Assembly: GCA_030830595.1 (NCBI GenBank)
Contig: JAURMS010000125.1
Coordinates: 1 to 6,235 of the forward strand
Reading direction: 5' to 3'
Source of the DNA: Gammaproteobacteria bacterium
GTDB lineage: Bacteria; Pseudomonadota; Gammaproteobacteria; Steroidobacterales; Steroidobacteraceae
Length of the DNA: 6,235 bases
Below the pieces are notes generated by a model. That model was not told the DNA's origin. It made no database searches and saw nothing but the letters and a program-made list of their open reading frames with translations. Positions within the stretch are counted from its first letter, which is position 1; each line of letters begins with the position of its first letter. This document shows, in pieces, positions 1-4,645 of the stretch. A program made the position numbers and the translations under genes.

Positions 1-26
1 ACGTCCGTCCCACCCGGGAGGGGGAT

Positions 27-62
27 CCAGCGCGTGCCCCTATGTGGTCACCAGCGCGTGCC
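27..62. repeat. 12-bp direct repeat CCAGCGCGTGCC
   Basis: CCAGCGCGTGCC occurs at 27-38 and again at 51-62. The right copy encodes the GTRW and stop end of the 17-codon ORF on the minus strand. The rest of positions 1-47 shows no gene, only a weak GC-rich pairing (20-24 with 37-40). Confidence 0.5.
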
Positions 63-101
63 GCACTCGCAGCGATGCGGCTCGTCGTGTCCCGCGCTCA
101 C
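48..101 (-). CDS. Possible 17-codon ORF overlapping the HNH stop
   Basis: A GTG at 101 overlaps the HNH stop (GTGA) and opens a 17-residue frame MSAGHDEPHRCECGTRW. The HRCECG segment has two cysteines and histidines that could bind metal, as the N terminus of a longer zinc protein would. No Shine-Dalgarno sequence is evident. It may be a truncated remnant, or chance. Confidence 0.25.
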   Translation of the reverse strand: MSAGHDEPHRCECGTRW

Positions 102-343
102 CAGTCGGTCGACGTCTTCAACTGCGCCTTCATCTTCGGCACGCGGTTGCCGCGGCTGATGTTGCAGCGCAGGTGCGCCGGCCGCAGGTTCTCGATGTCG
201 TCGGTGCCGCCCTTGCTGCGGGGCAGTACGTGGTCGGCACTGGGCAGACCGGGGATCGGCTGCTTGCACAGCCAGCAGATGTTGCCGTACACCTCGAGCA
301 CCTGGCGGCGCTTGCGTAGCGCGTGGTTGCCGCCCCATGCCAT
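98..343 (-). CDS. HNH endonuclease (small phage type)
   Basis: This 81-residue protein is a complete HNH nuclease that would nick or cleave DNA. The zinc pair CWLC (Cys23, Cys26) is followed by the catalytic motif DHVLPRSKGGTDDIENLRP (Asp37-His38, Asn52) and HLRCN (His57, Cys60, Asn61). His57 and Cys60 supply the second half of the zinc site in place of the more usual CxxC. Basic residues at the N terminus (LRKRRQ) and C terminus (RGNRVPKMKAQLK) suit DNA contact. The start is the ATG at 343, two bases after the upstream stop; its ribosome match (GGGAG) is distant, so coupled translation is likely. Small HNH proteins of this type often precede terminase genes in actinophages, and packaging is one possible role. 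A free-standing homing nuclease is the alternative. Confidence 0.9.
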   Translation of the reverse strand: MAWGGNHALRKRRQVLEVYGNICWLCKQPIPGLPSADHVLPRSKGGTDDIENLRPAHLRCNISRGNRVPKMKAQLKTSTDW

Positions 344-345
344 GA

Positions 346-510
346 CTACTGCGCTCCCGCCTTGGGCATGTCCCACATGGCACGCAGTGTGGCGAGCAGG
401 GCGGTGGCGCAGCGTGTGGTCATGTCGTCGACGAGGTCCGGGCTGTACTGCTCGGAGTCGGAGTCGAGGTCGACGACGAGGTTGTCGTAAGCGATGCGGA
501 CACTGATCAC
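346..510 (-). CDS. 54-residue acidic hypothetical protein
   Basis: This small protein reads MISVRIAYDNLVVDLDSDSE at its start, continues with an acidic stretch (DLVDDM) and then an amphipathic helix (TRCATALLATLRAMWDM). I recognise no family and see no metal-binding cluster or membrane segment. The GTG at 510 is chosen because a perfect AGGAGG lies seven bases upstream. The frame is open further upstream, but only through the structured leader. Its TAG is followed two bases later by the HNH gene's ATG, so the two are almost certainly co-transcribed and probably co-translated. A partner or regulator of the nuclease is possible, but nothing in the sequence shows this. Confidence 0.68.
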   Translation of the reverse strand: MISVRIAYDNLVVDLDSDSEQYSPDLVDDMTTRCATALLATLRAMWDMPKAGAQ

Positions 511-585
511 GGCGACACCTCCTGCCGTCAGACACACCGAGGCCCCCATCGCCGACGGGGGAGACAACGTGGGGGCTTCGGTAGA

Positions 586-615
586 GTCCTCGGAGGTTGC
601 AGCCTCGCGGAGGAC
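586..615 (-). ncRNA. Leader hairpin 2 with anti-Shine-Dalgarno CCUCC arms
   Basis: In the minus-strand transcript GUCCUC (615-610) pairs with GAGGAC (591-586). After a small internal loop GAGG (606-603) pairs with CCUC (596-593) around the loop CUGCAA. It lies six bases after hairpin 1. ACCUCC (597-592) is also complementary to the GGAGGU (522-517) of the next gene's ribosome site, so alternative pairing is conceivable. Confidence 0.42.
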
Positions 616-621
616 GCTTCG

Positions 622-651
622 GCGGTATGAAGGTGGTAACCCTCACACCGC
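622..651 (-). ncRNA. Leader hairpin 1 (12-bp stem, 6-nt loop)
   Basis: In the minus-strand transcript twelve bases from 651 to 640 pair with 633 to 622, including two G-U pairs, around the loop UUACCA. The stem begins GCGGU and closes ACCGC. No U-tract follows, so a classical rho-independent terminator is not supported; a 5' leader element or a U-less actinobacterial terminator are both possible. Confidence 0.45.
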
Positions 652-659
652 TCTTGCGA

Positions 660-691
660 ATCATATTGATTGATTGGTGCAGGCTTGTCAA
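660..691 (-). promoter_or_regulatory. Possible sigma-70-type promoter at the HTH gene end
   Basis: TTGACA (691-686) overlaps the HTH gene's stop and TATGAT (665-660) follows after 20 bases. Both hexamers are close to consensus, but the spacer is longer than the usual 16-18. It would start a transcript near 653, just before two hairpins, and drive the 54-residue and HNH genes. The spacing makes this tentative. Confidence 0.33.
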
Positions 692-1461
692 GCACCCTCT
701 TCGGCGTGGCGTTGCCGCACCACCTCGCGCACGTCATCGACGCAGACGAAGTCGTTACTGGCCGCCACCTTGCCGTCGGCGATCCAGCGGTTCAGGGTCC
801 AGCGGGACAGCCCGAAGGCGCGCAGCACCACCCGCTTGGCCACGTAGCCGTCGGGCTCCTGCTCGTGGTGGCATCTGGCGCAGCGCACCACCAGCGTGGC
901 CGGCACCCACAGCAGCGACCCGTTGCAGTCCCGGCCGGGATCGTCGGGGTGTGGCTGGGTGCAGCGGCCTGCGGGCCGGGGCTTGCGGTCGTCGTCCTCG
1001 GTGTTCCAGCGGTCGTCGGGCAGCACGGCCCGGCAGGCCCCGGCGGCCTGGCGCAGCTCCACGGCCACGATGTCCACGGCGATGTGGCAGCAGAGCAGGT
1101 CGACGTTGCGGGCCAGCAGGCGGGCTGCCTCGGGCACAGCCAGCGCCCGGGAGGTGCGGACCACGTCGGCGGCCCACCCGGTGATGCGCTCGGCGGTCTG
1201 CCCGGTGAGCACGTCGAGCACGCTCAGCCGCATCGGCGGGCGGGAGGATGGCACCCCGCGCACTGCCTCACCACCGCCCGAGGGAACAGCGAGCTCGTCG
1301 TGGTGGATCTCGATGAGGGTGAGCACCCGGGCGATGTCGTCAATGTCGGCCTGCAGGCCGCGCTGGTGCAGCCCGCACAGCCTGGTCCCGCCCCAGGCCG
1401 GTGACGGCTGGTCGGCCTCGGCACAGTCCGGGTGCTGGCAGGTGATGTTCGCGTCGCTCAA
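688..1461 (-). CDS. Zinc-binding helix-turn-helix DNA-binding protein
   Basis: This 257-residue protein is a probable DNA-binding regulator or replication accessory. An N-terminal zinc knuckle is formed by Cys8-x4-Cys13 and Cys29-x2-His32. A mostly helical middle (about 38-150) follows, with LSVLDVLTGQTAERITGW. A second cysteine set is Cys167, Cys179, Cys194 and Cys197 (VVRCARC). The C terminus holds a MerR/excisionase-like helix-turn-helix, VVLRAFGLSRWTLNRWIADG (211-230), followed by a short FVCVDDVREVVRQR segment as in many actinophage HTH proteins. I choose the TTG at 1461 because GGAGG lies seven bases upstream and the TTG overlaps the preceding stop. Reading the open frame further upstream would only retrace the preceding gene out of frame. 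It could bind the nearby repeats or its own region; this is inference. Confidence 0.8.
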   Translation of the reverse strand: MSDANITCQHPDCAEADQPSPAWGGTRLCGLHQRGLQADIDDIARVLTLIEIHHDELAVPSGGGEAVRGVPSSRPPMRLSVLDVLTGQTAERITGWAADVVRTSRALAVPEAARLLARNVDLLCCHIAVDIVAVELRQAAGACRAVLPDDRWNTEDDDRKPRPAGRCTQPHPDDPGRDCNGSLLWVPATLVVRCARCHHEQEPDGYVAKRVVLRAFGLSRWTLNRWIADGKVAASNDFVCVDDVREVVRQRHAEEGA

Positions 1462-1784
1462 AACGGGACCTCCATGTCGGGGCTGTCGGACGGTTCGGGC
1501 AGGGGCTGGGTCCAGGCGGCGGGCACGGGCTGTCCGCAGCGGTGCTCGGCGAGGATCCGGTCGCCGGGCATCGGCTCGGTGCGGATCCGGTCGGCACCGG
1601 TGGTCCACAGCCGCTTGTCGGTGTCCAGGCGCAGGGTGCGCCGGCCTGCGATGTTGGCGGCGAGTTCGCCTGGTCGGGATAGTGGGATGACGTCGCAGAG
1701 GGTGTCGCGGGCGTCGGTGTTGATGGCTGCGATGACCATCGCCCGGCAGTCCTGGCAGCGCTTCACCTCGGCTGTGGCCCTCAT
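1458..1784 (-). CDS. 108-residue cysteine-containing hypothetical protein (possible zinc-ribbon)
   Basis: It starts at an ATG at 1784 with GAGGTGG about four to six bases upstream. It is the first securely coding gene after the repeat block. A CQDC pair (Cys10, Cys13) lies near the N terminus and HRC (His81, Cys83) comes later, a spacing compatible with one zinc site. Similar small CxxC...HxC proteins are common in actinophage early regions. The rest (RTLRLDTDKRLWTTGADRI, then a Pro-rich acidic tail ending DSPDMEVPF) is not recognised, and no function is proposed. Its TGA (1460-1458) overlaps the TTG start of the HTH gene, and its last codons carry that gene's GGAGG ribosome site. The two genes are therefore probably coupled and may act together. 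Its position next to the iteron-like block is worth noting, but the sequence shows no direct link. Confidence 0.75.
   Translation of the reverse strand: MRATAEVKRCQDCRAMVIAAINTDARDTLCDVIPLSRPGELAANIAGRRTLRLDTDKRLWTTGADRIRTEPMPGDRILAEHRCGQPVPAAWTQPLPEPSDSPDMEVPF
1459..1475 (-). promoter_or_regulatory. Ribosome binding site supporting a TTG start
   Basis: Reading the minus strand, GGAGG is followed by tcccgtt and then TTG at 1461. The stop of the upstream gene shares the bases TTTTGA with this start. No ATG or GTG near it has a comparable ribosome site, so the rare TTG is the best start. Confidence 0.65.
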
Positions 1785-2074
1785 TCGGCCACCTCGGCAC
1801 AGTGACAGGTAGTGACAGGTTTTCGTAAACCTTTCCCTGCGCGCACGTGAAGCGGATTAGCACGTAGGAGTAACAATGGGGGAAACCTGTCACTACCTGT
1901 CACTGTTTGATCTTGGTCGTGGGGGAAATCGGCCGAAAACGCAGTGACAGGTTTGGTCGTAAACCTGTCACTGAAAATGGGCCCAGTGACAGGTAGTGAC
2001 AGGTTTTCCGGAACCGTACAAGCGTGCGACAGTGACAGGTAGTGACAGGTTTTCCGGAAAGTCCTCAGTGCCAT
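1781..2074 (-). CDS. Doubtful 97-codon ORF running through the iteron block
   Basis: An open frame starts at an ATG overlapping the primase 3' end and stops at a TGA overlapping the next gene's ATG (ATGA, 1784-1781), so it tiles the gap exactly. AGGAGG lies seven bases upstream of the ATG, although those bases also encode the primase Glu-Glu-Asp tail. The product (MALRTFRKTCHYLSLSHAC at its start) has no recognisable domain. Its frame passes through the 10-mers in different registers, giving segments such as NLSLPVT and VTGSDRF. Codon choice is unlike the neighbours: TTA and CTA leucines, several AGG and TGT codons, and many A/T third positions. The repeats carry no stop in this frame, so it could stay open by chance. 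I regard it as more likely non-coding but record it because of its start and overlaps. Confidence 0.22.
   Translation of the reverse strand: MALRTFRKTCHYLSLSHACTVPENLSLPVTGPIFSDRFTTKPVTAFSADFPHDQDQTVTGSDRFPPLLLLRANPLHVRAGKGLRKPVTTCHCAEVAE
1811..1838. repeat. Degenerate inverted pair (exact 10-mer facing an 8/10 copy)
   Basis: The exact copy at 1811-1820 faces ACCTTTCCCT (1829-1838), which matches the inverted 10-mer ACCTGTCACT at eight of ten positions. Both this pair and the 1943-1972 pair contain TCGTAAACCT leading into the second arm, which supports a common origin for the two arrangements. Confidence 0.55.
1943..1972. repeat. Inverted pair of 10-mers with 12-bp arms
   Basis: AGTGACAGGTTT (1943-1954) faces its exact reverse complement (1961-1972) across the six bases ggtcgt. 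This is the only exact inverted pair in the block and it lies near the middle. It could be a dyad protein site or extrude as a hairpin. No U-tract follows on either strand, so I do not call it a terminator. Confidence 0.8.
1984..2013 (+). repeat. 30-bp direct repeat, copy 1 (paired 10-mers plus TTCCGGAA)
   Basis: This unit consists of C, two tandem AGTGACAGGT 10-mers and a tail TTTCCGGAA that contains the 8-bp palindrome TTCCGGAA. It matches 2030-2059 without a mismatch over 30 bp, at an offset of 46 bp. The flanking bases differ on both sides. Confidence 0.9.
2030..2059 (+). repeat. 30-bp direct repeat, copy 2
   Basis: This is an identical second copy of the 1984-2013 unit, ending six bases from the primase stop codon (2065-2067). 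The TTCCGGAA palindrome is at 2052-2059. The other paired units (1801-1820 and 1885-1904) lack this palindromic tail, so the two primase-proximal units form a subclass or a recent duplication. Confidence 0.9.
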
Positions 2075-4470
2075 CTATCGTCCTCCTCCGCACCCGTGTC
2101 GAGCAGTGTCAGACCCAGGTAGAACCGCTGGCCGTTGCTGCGCTGATGGTCCACGCCGGCCCGCTTCAGGCCCAGCCCGAAGGCGGTCGGGGTGACCGGT
2201 GTCATGCCCTCGTCGCGGCACCAGGACTCGTATGCTGTCCGCACCGCGCGGGTGTTGACCTTCAGGGCCGGGTTGCCGTTGATCTGGCAGCACTCGTCGA
2301 TGAACCGGCCCACGGAGTCGTTCTCGGCGCGATATTCGGCGGTGTCCTCCACGACGCTGGCGGGCTCTGCCAGGCCCACCTTGCAGTAGTCGGCCCACCC
2401 GTCGATCCCCCACTGCAGGATGGCCGGGGCGGCCGCCCGCAGCTTCTCGGGCAGGGTGGGGTCGCGCTGCTCGGCGGGGATGGTGCGGTGGAAGCCCACC
2501 AGGCGCACCCGGCGCCAGAACGCCTCCCCGCCGGATGTGGTGGCAGGCTTGGCGTTGCCGACGATCCACAGCGTATGACTGGGGTCGAAGGTGAACGGCT
2601 GGCCGTACAGCCACCGCGCCGACACCTGGTCCCCGCCGGTGAGCATCTTGACCCGGGCCTCGTCGAAGCGCATCCCGTCGGGGAGCTCGTTGAACACCGC
2701 CAGCCGGGCCCCGGCCAGCGGGGCCAGCTCGGTGCTGTGCGCCTCGTGCTTGCGGACCATCAGCGACTCCGCGGGCAGGCTGACCGCGTACTGCCCGGCG
2801 GCGTGGCGCAGGGCGTCCATGAAGGTGGTCTTGCCGTTGGCCCCGGTGCCGAACAGGAAGATGAGCACGTGCTCACGTACCCGGCCGTAGAGGCTGAGCC
2901 CGAACAGCCGCTGCAGGAAGCGGGCGGTGGGCTCGTCGAGGATCTGGTGCAGGAACTCCTGCCACAGCTGCGCGCCTTCGGTGCCGGGCTTGGTGCCGGC
3001 GGTCTTGCTGATCATGTCGGCGGCCTCCGCAGGCCGGATGGTCCCGTCGCGCAGGTCGGTCACGGTGTCCCCTGAGCCGAGCAGGTGGGGGTGGGCGTCG
3101 AAGGAGGTGCTGGTGGCCACGATCCGGGGGTCCGTGCTGGCCATGCTCAGCACGTGCCGGATCCCGGAGTCGCTCAGCATGGTCTTGCGCCAGCCCATGG
3201 CCCCGTTGTCGTGCTGCGGCAGGCCGCGGGCCAGGGCCCGGGCGAGTTCGCGCACCGCCCCGCCGCCGATGGTCTGCTCGGCCCACACCCCTCCGGCGTA
3301 GTGGTGCCAGCGGCTGGTGGTGTGGTTGTAGCGGATGGCGTGCCCGCAGGAGGCCACCAGGGCCAGCGCCTGGCCGTCCTCGGTGCGATCGGTGCTGGGC
3401 ACGGTCTGCACGCCCACAGGGGCCTGCACGGGCTGCGCAGGGGCCTCTGCGGGCTGCGGGGCCCGGCCGCCTGGCTCGAGGAGGTCCTCGAGGCTGGGAC
3501 CGGCCGACGGGATCGGGTCGCCGAAGCCCTGCCGGCGCAACTCCCGGGCGGCCGCGGCGTAATCCCCGCCGTGCTGTAGGTGGGCGTAGGCGGCGAACTT
3601 GCTCAGCGGGACCTCGCTGGGCAGCGGGGTGCTGGTGGTGAACACGTACAGCCGGTCGGCGTCGTCGGCCTGCCCGGTGGTCGCCGATATCCCCACGTTC
3701 TTGCCAGGGCGTCGCCAGGCGTACCCGGCGCCCATGCGCCGCACCCGGGTCCAGCCCTCGAGGATCTCGGCCCAGTCGGCCTTCAGGTTGTACTCATCAC
3801 CCGGGCGTAGCCCGTCGATCGTCCCGGGGGTGGCCGCGGCGGGCCTGGCGGGCCCGTTGTCCACCGGCATCTGGTCGAACATCGCCAGCACCGAGTAGAC
3901 GCTGTCCCGCTCGTCCACGGTGACCGTGGGGATGGTGTCGGGGCCTCCGGTGATGACCTTCCAGGCCCCGCCGTTGGGGTGGGTGGTGCCGTTCGACGGG
4001 GCGGTGATCACCCAGCCGCCCTCGCCGCGGGTCTCGAAGAGCACGTCCACCCGGCTGGGCTCGTTGGGGGTGGGGTTGGGCACCCGGGCCAGTTTCCGGT
4101 TCGGCAATGCGGGCCCGTCCGATATTCGGATGTACCAGTGGAAGCCGCCGGCGGGGCTGGTCTCCGCGTAGCCCATCACTATCCGTGACCAGACCTCGGC
4201 CAGGTCGTGGTCGGCCATCAGCGCGGTCACCTCGGGTAGCAGATGCACCGCCCTGCCCTCGGCCTCGACCATCTCGAGGTTTCCGGACACCTGCCCGCAC
4301 AGCACCCCGATCCCGTCGGAGTGCTGTGCCCAGGCGCGGACCTGGTCACGGCCCGGCCGGGTGCTCTGGTACTGCTTCCAGGCCAGCGCCGGCATCTTCG
4401 TGCCGTCGCCGGCGGCGGGCAGCACGCACAGCCCGGCGTCGTGCAGGGCCAGGGCGGCATCAGTGATCAT
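2065..4470 (-). CDS. Bifunctional primase-polymerase / D5-family SF3 replicative helicase
   Basis: This 801-residue protein is a phage/plasmid replication protein that primes and unwinds DNA. The N-terminal prim-pol domain (about 1-200) shows the acidic pair in GNLEMVEAEG (Glu66, Glu69), the GGFHW segment with His111, and the FETRGEGGWVITAPS block with Glu146. A Pro/Ala/Gln-rich linker follows (about 330-360). The D5_N-like region (about 390-535) leads into an SF3 ATPase with Walker A GTGANGKTT (541-549, Lys547), Walker B-like AVFNE (Asn594-Glu595), the sensor WIVGNAKP (Asn639) and the arginine pair in FWRRVRL (653-654). The C-terminal segment (about 715-790) looks like a winged-helix region. 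An ATG at 4470 with AGAGGAG about 5 nt upstream fixes the start. The open frame runs further upstream, but only through the SSB-like gene in another frame. Length fits prim-pol/D5 fusions, and all core motifs are intact. Confidence 0.93.
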   Translation of the reverse strand: MITDAALALHDAGLCVLPAAGDGTKMPALAWKQYQSTRPGRDQVRAWAQHSDGIGVLCGQVSGNLEMVEAEGRAVHLLPEVTALMADHDLAEVWSRIVMGYAETSPAGGFHWYIRISDGPALPNRKLARVPNPTPNEPSRVDVLFETRGEGGWVITAPSNGTTHPNGGAWKVITGGPDTIPTVTVDERDSVYSVLAMFDQMPVDNGPARPAAATPGTIDGLRPGDEYNLKADWAEILEGWTRVRRMGAGYAWRRPGKNVGISATTGQADDADRLYVFTTSTPLPSEVPLSKFAAYAHLQHGGDYAAAARELRRQGFGDPIPSAGPSLEDLLEPGGRAPQPAEAPAQPVQAPVGVQTVPSTDRTEDGQALALVASCGHAIRYNHTTSRWHHYAGGVWAEQTIGGGAVRELARALARGLPQHDNGAMGWRKTMLSDSGIRHVLSMASTDPRIVATSTSFDAHPHLLGSGDTVTDLRDGTIRPAEAADMISKTAGTKPGTEGAQLWQEFLHQILDEPTARFLQRLFGLSLYGRVREHVLIFLFGTGANGKTTFMDALRHAAGQYAVSLPAESLMVRKHEAHSTELAPLAGARLAVFNELPDGMRFDEARVKMLTGGDQVSARWLYGQPFTFDPSHTLWIVGNAKPATTSGGEAFWRRVRLVGFHRTIPAEQRDPTLPEKLRAAAPAILQWGIDGWADYCKVGLAEPASVVEDTAEYRAENDSVGRFIDECCQINGNPALKVNTRAVRTAYESWCRDEGMTPVTPTAFGLGLKRAGVDHQRSNGQRFYLGLTLLDTGAEEDDRWH

Positions 4471-4592
4471 TCGCTCTCCTCTGTCATCGACTGCCACGCC
4501 TCGCAGGGCCATGACTGCCCGCACTGTGCACACCATGTGGCGAACGGCCCTTCGGTCTTGCGGTGACGATGCAGGGCGTTCTGGTTGTTCAC
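4467..4592 (-). CDS. 41-residue CxxC zinc-ribbon-like microprotein
   Basis: A short ORF fills most of the gap between the SSB-like gene and the primase. It begins MNNQNALHRHRKTEGPF and carries WCAQCGQSWPCEAW (Cys21, Cys24, Cys30), a pattern I know from many tiny actinophage proteins (CxxC followed by WPC). It probably binds zinc through the cysteines, perhaps with one of the histidines in the HRHR segment. Its TGA overlaps the primase ATG (ATGA, 4470-4467), and its last codons contain the strong AGAGGAG ribosome site used by the primase, so the two are probably translationally coupled. The GTG at 4592 is chosen because GGGCGGGG lies just upstream. An in-frame GTG at 4622 would add ten residues, but its GGAAG abuts the start codon. 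No specific function can be assigned. Confidence 0.7.
   Translation of the reverse strand: MNNQNALHRHRKTEGPFATWCAQCGQSWPCEAWQSMTEESE
4471..4485 (-). promoter_or_regulatory. Ribosome binding site that fixes the primase-helicase start
   Basis: On the minus strand AGAGGAG precedes the ATG at 4470 by about five bases. It is one of the strongest Shine-Dalgarno matches in the window and lies inside the last codons of the 41-residue gene. It argues for the 801-residue product over a longer one from an upstream start. Confidence 0.7.
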
Positions 4593-4645
4593 GTGCCCCG
4601 CCCGGTCGTGAACCGGCGGCACCTTCCGTGCGGCGGGGCTGGTGG

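Larger units (their letters stand above)
511..687 (-). other. Non-coding leader between the HTH gene and the 54-residue gene
   Basis: I see no convincing gene in these 177 bases. They hold the promoter candidate, two successive 30-nt hairpins, and two C-runs (576-571 as GCCCCC, 561-557 as CCCCC) that could compete to pair with GGGGGC at 547-542. The stretch ends with the strong ribosome site AGGAGG before the GTG at 510. Confidence 0.55.
1801..2050. repeat. Iteron-like array: ten exact copies of AGTGACAGGT
   Basis: Between the primase stop and the next gene's start lie ten exact copies of AGTGACAGGT or its complement. Plus-orientation copies are at 1801, 1811, 1943, 1985, 1995, 2031 and 2041; minus-orientation copies are at 1885-1894, 1895-1904 and 1963-1972. 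Eight of the ten form head-to-tail pairs with no gap, so the period is 10 bp, about one helical turn. The other two form an inverted pair. The block is visibly less GC-rich than its flanks. I saw no exact copy elsewhere in the window. Clusters of short directly repeated protein sites beside a replication gene are typical of iteron origins in plasmids and phages; clustered operators for a repressor would look similar. The sequence alone does not decide between these. Which protein binds is unknown; the primase-helicase or the downstream HTH protein are candidates. Confidence 0.9.

Noticed and set aside
528..737. Minus-strand open frame of 69 codons
   Set aside because: No ribosome site or domain; it spans the HTH gene end, the promoter candidate and the hairpins.
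670..1404. Plus-strand open frame of 244 codons
   Set aside because: It is antisense to the zinc/HTH gene and shows only compositional bias.
1462..1893. Upstream extension of the HTH gene frame by 144 codons
   Set aside because: It overlaps the 108-residue gene in another frame and runs into the repeats, whereas the TTG at 1461 has GGAGG at good spacing.
1943..1972. Rho-independent terminator at the inverted repeat
   Set aside because: No U-run follows on either strand, and both arms are simply array 10-mers, so a protein-binding dyad explains it better.
1801..2060. CRISPR array
   Set aside because: The repeats are 10 bp, mostly gapless and in both orientations, with no regular unique spacers.
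1996..3075. Plus-strand open frame of 359 codons
   Set aside because: It lies antisense to the primase-helicase, whose motifs are unmistakable. The product is low-complexity Gly/Ala/Pro/Val with no domain, as expected from reading a high-GC gene on its complement.
3855..3865. DnaA-box-like ttgtccaccgg
   Set aside because: It is a single imperfect match inside the primase coding sequence with no cluster or AT-rich context.
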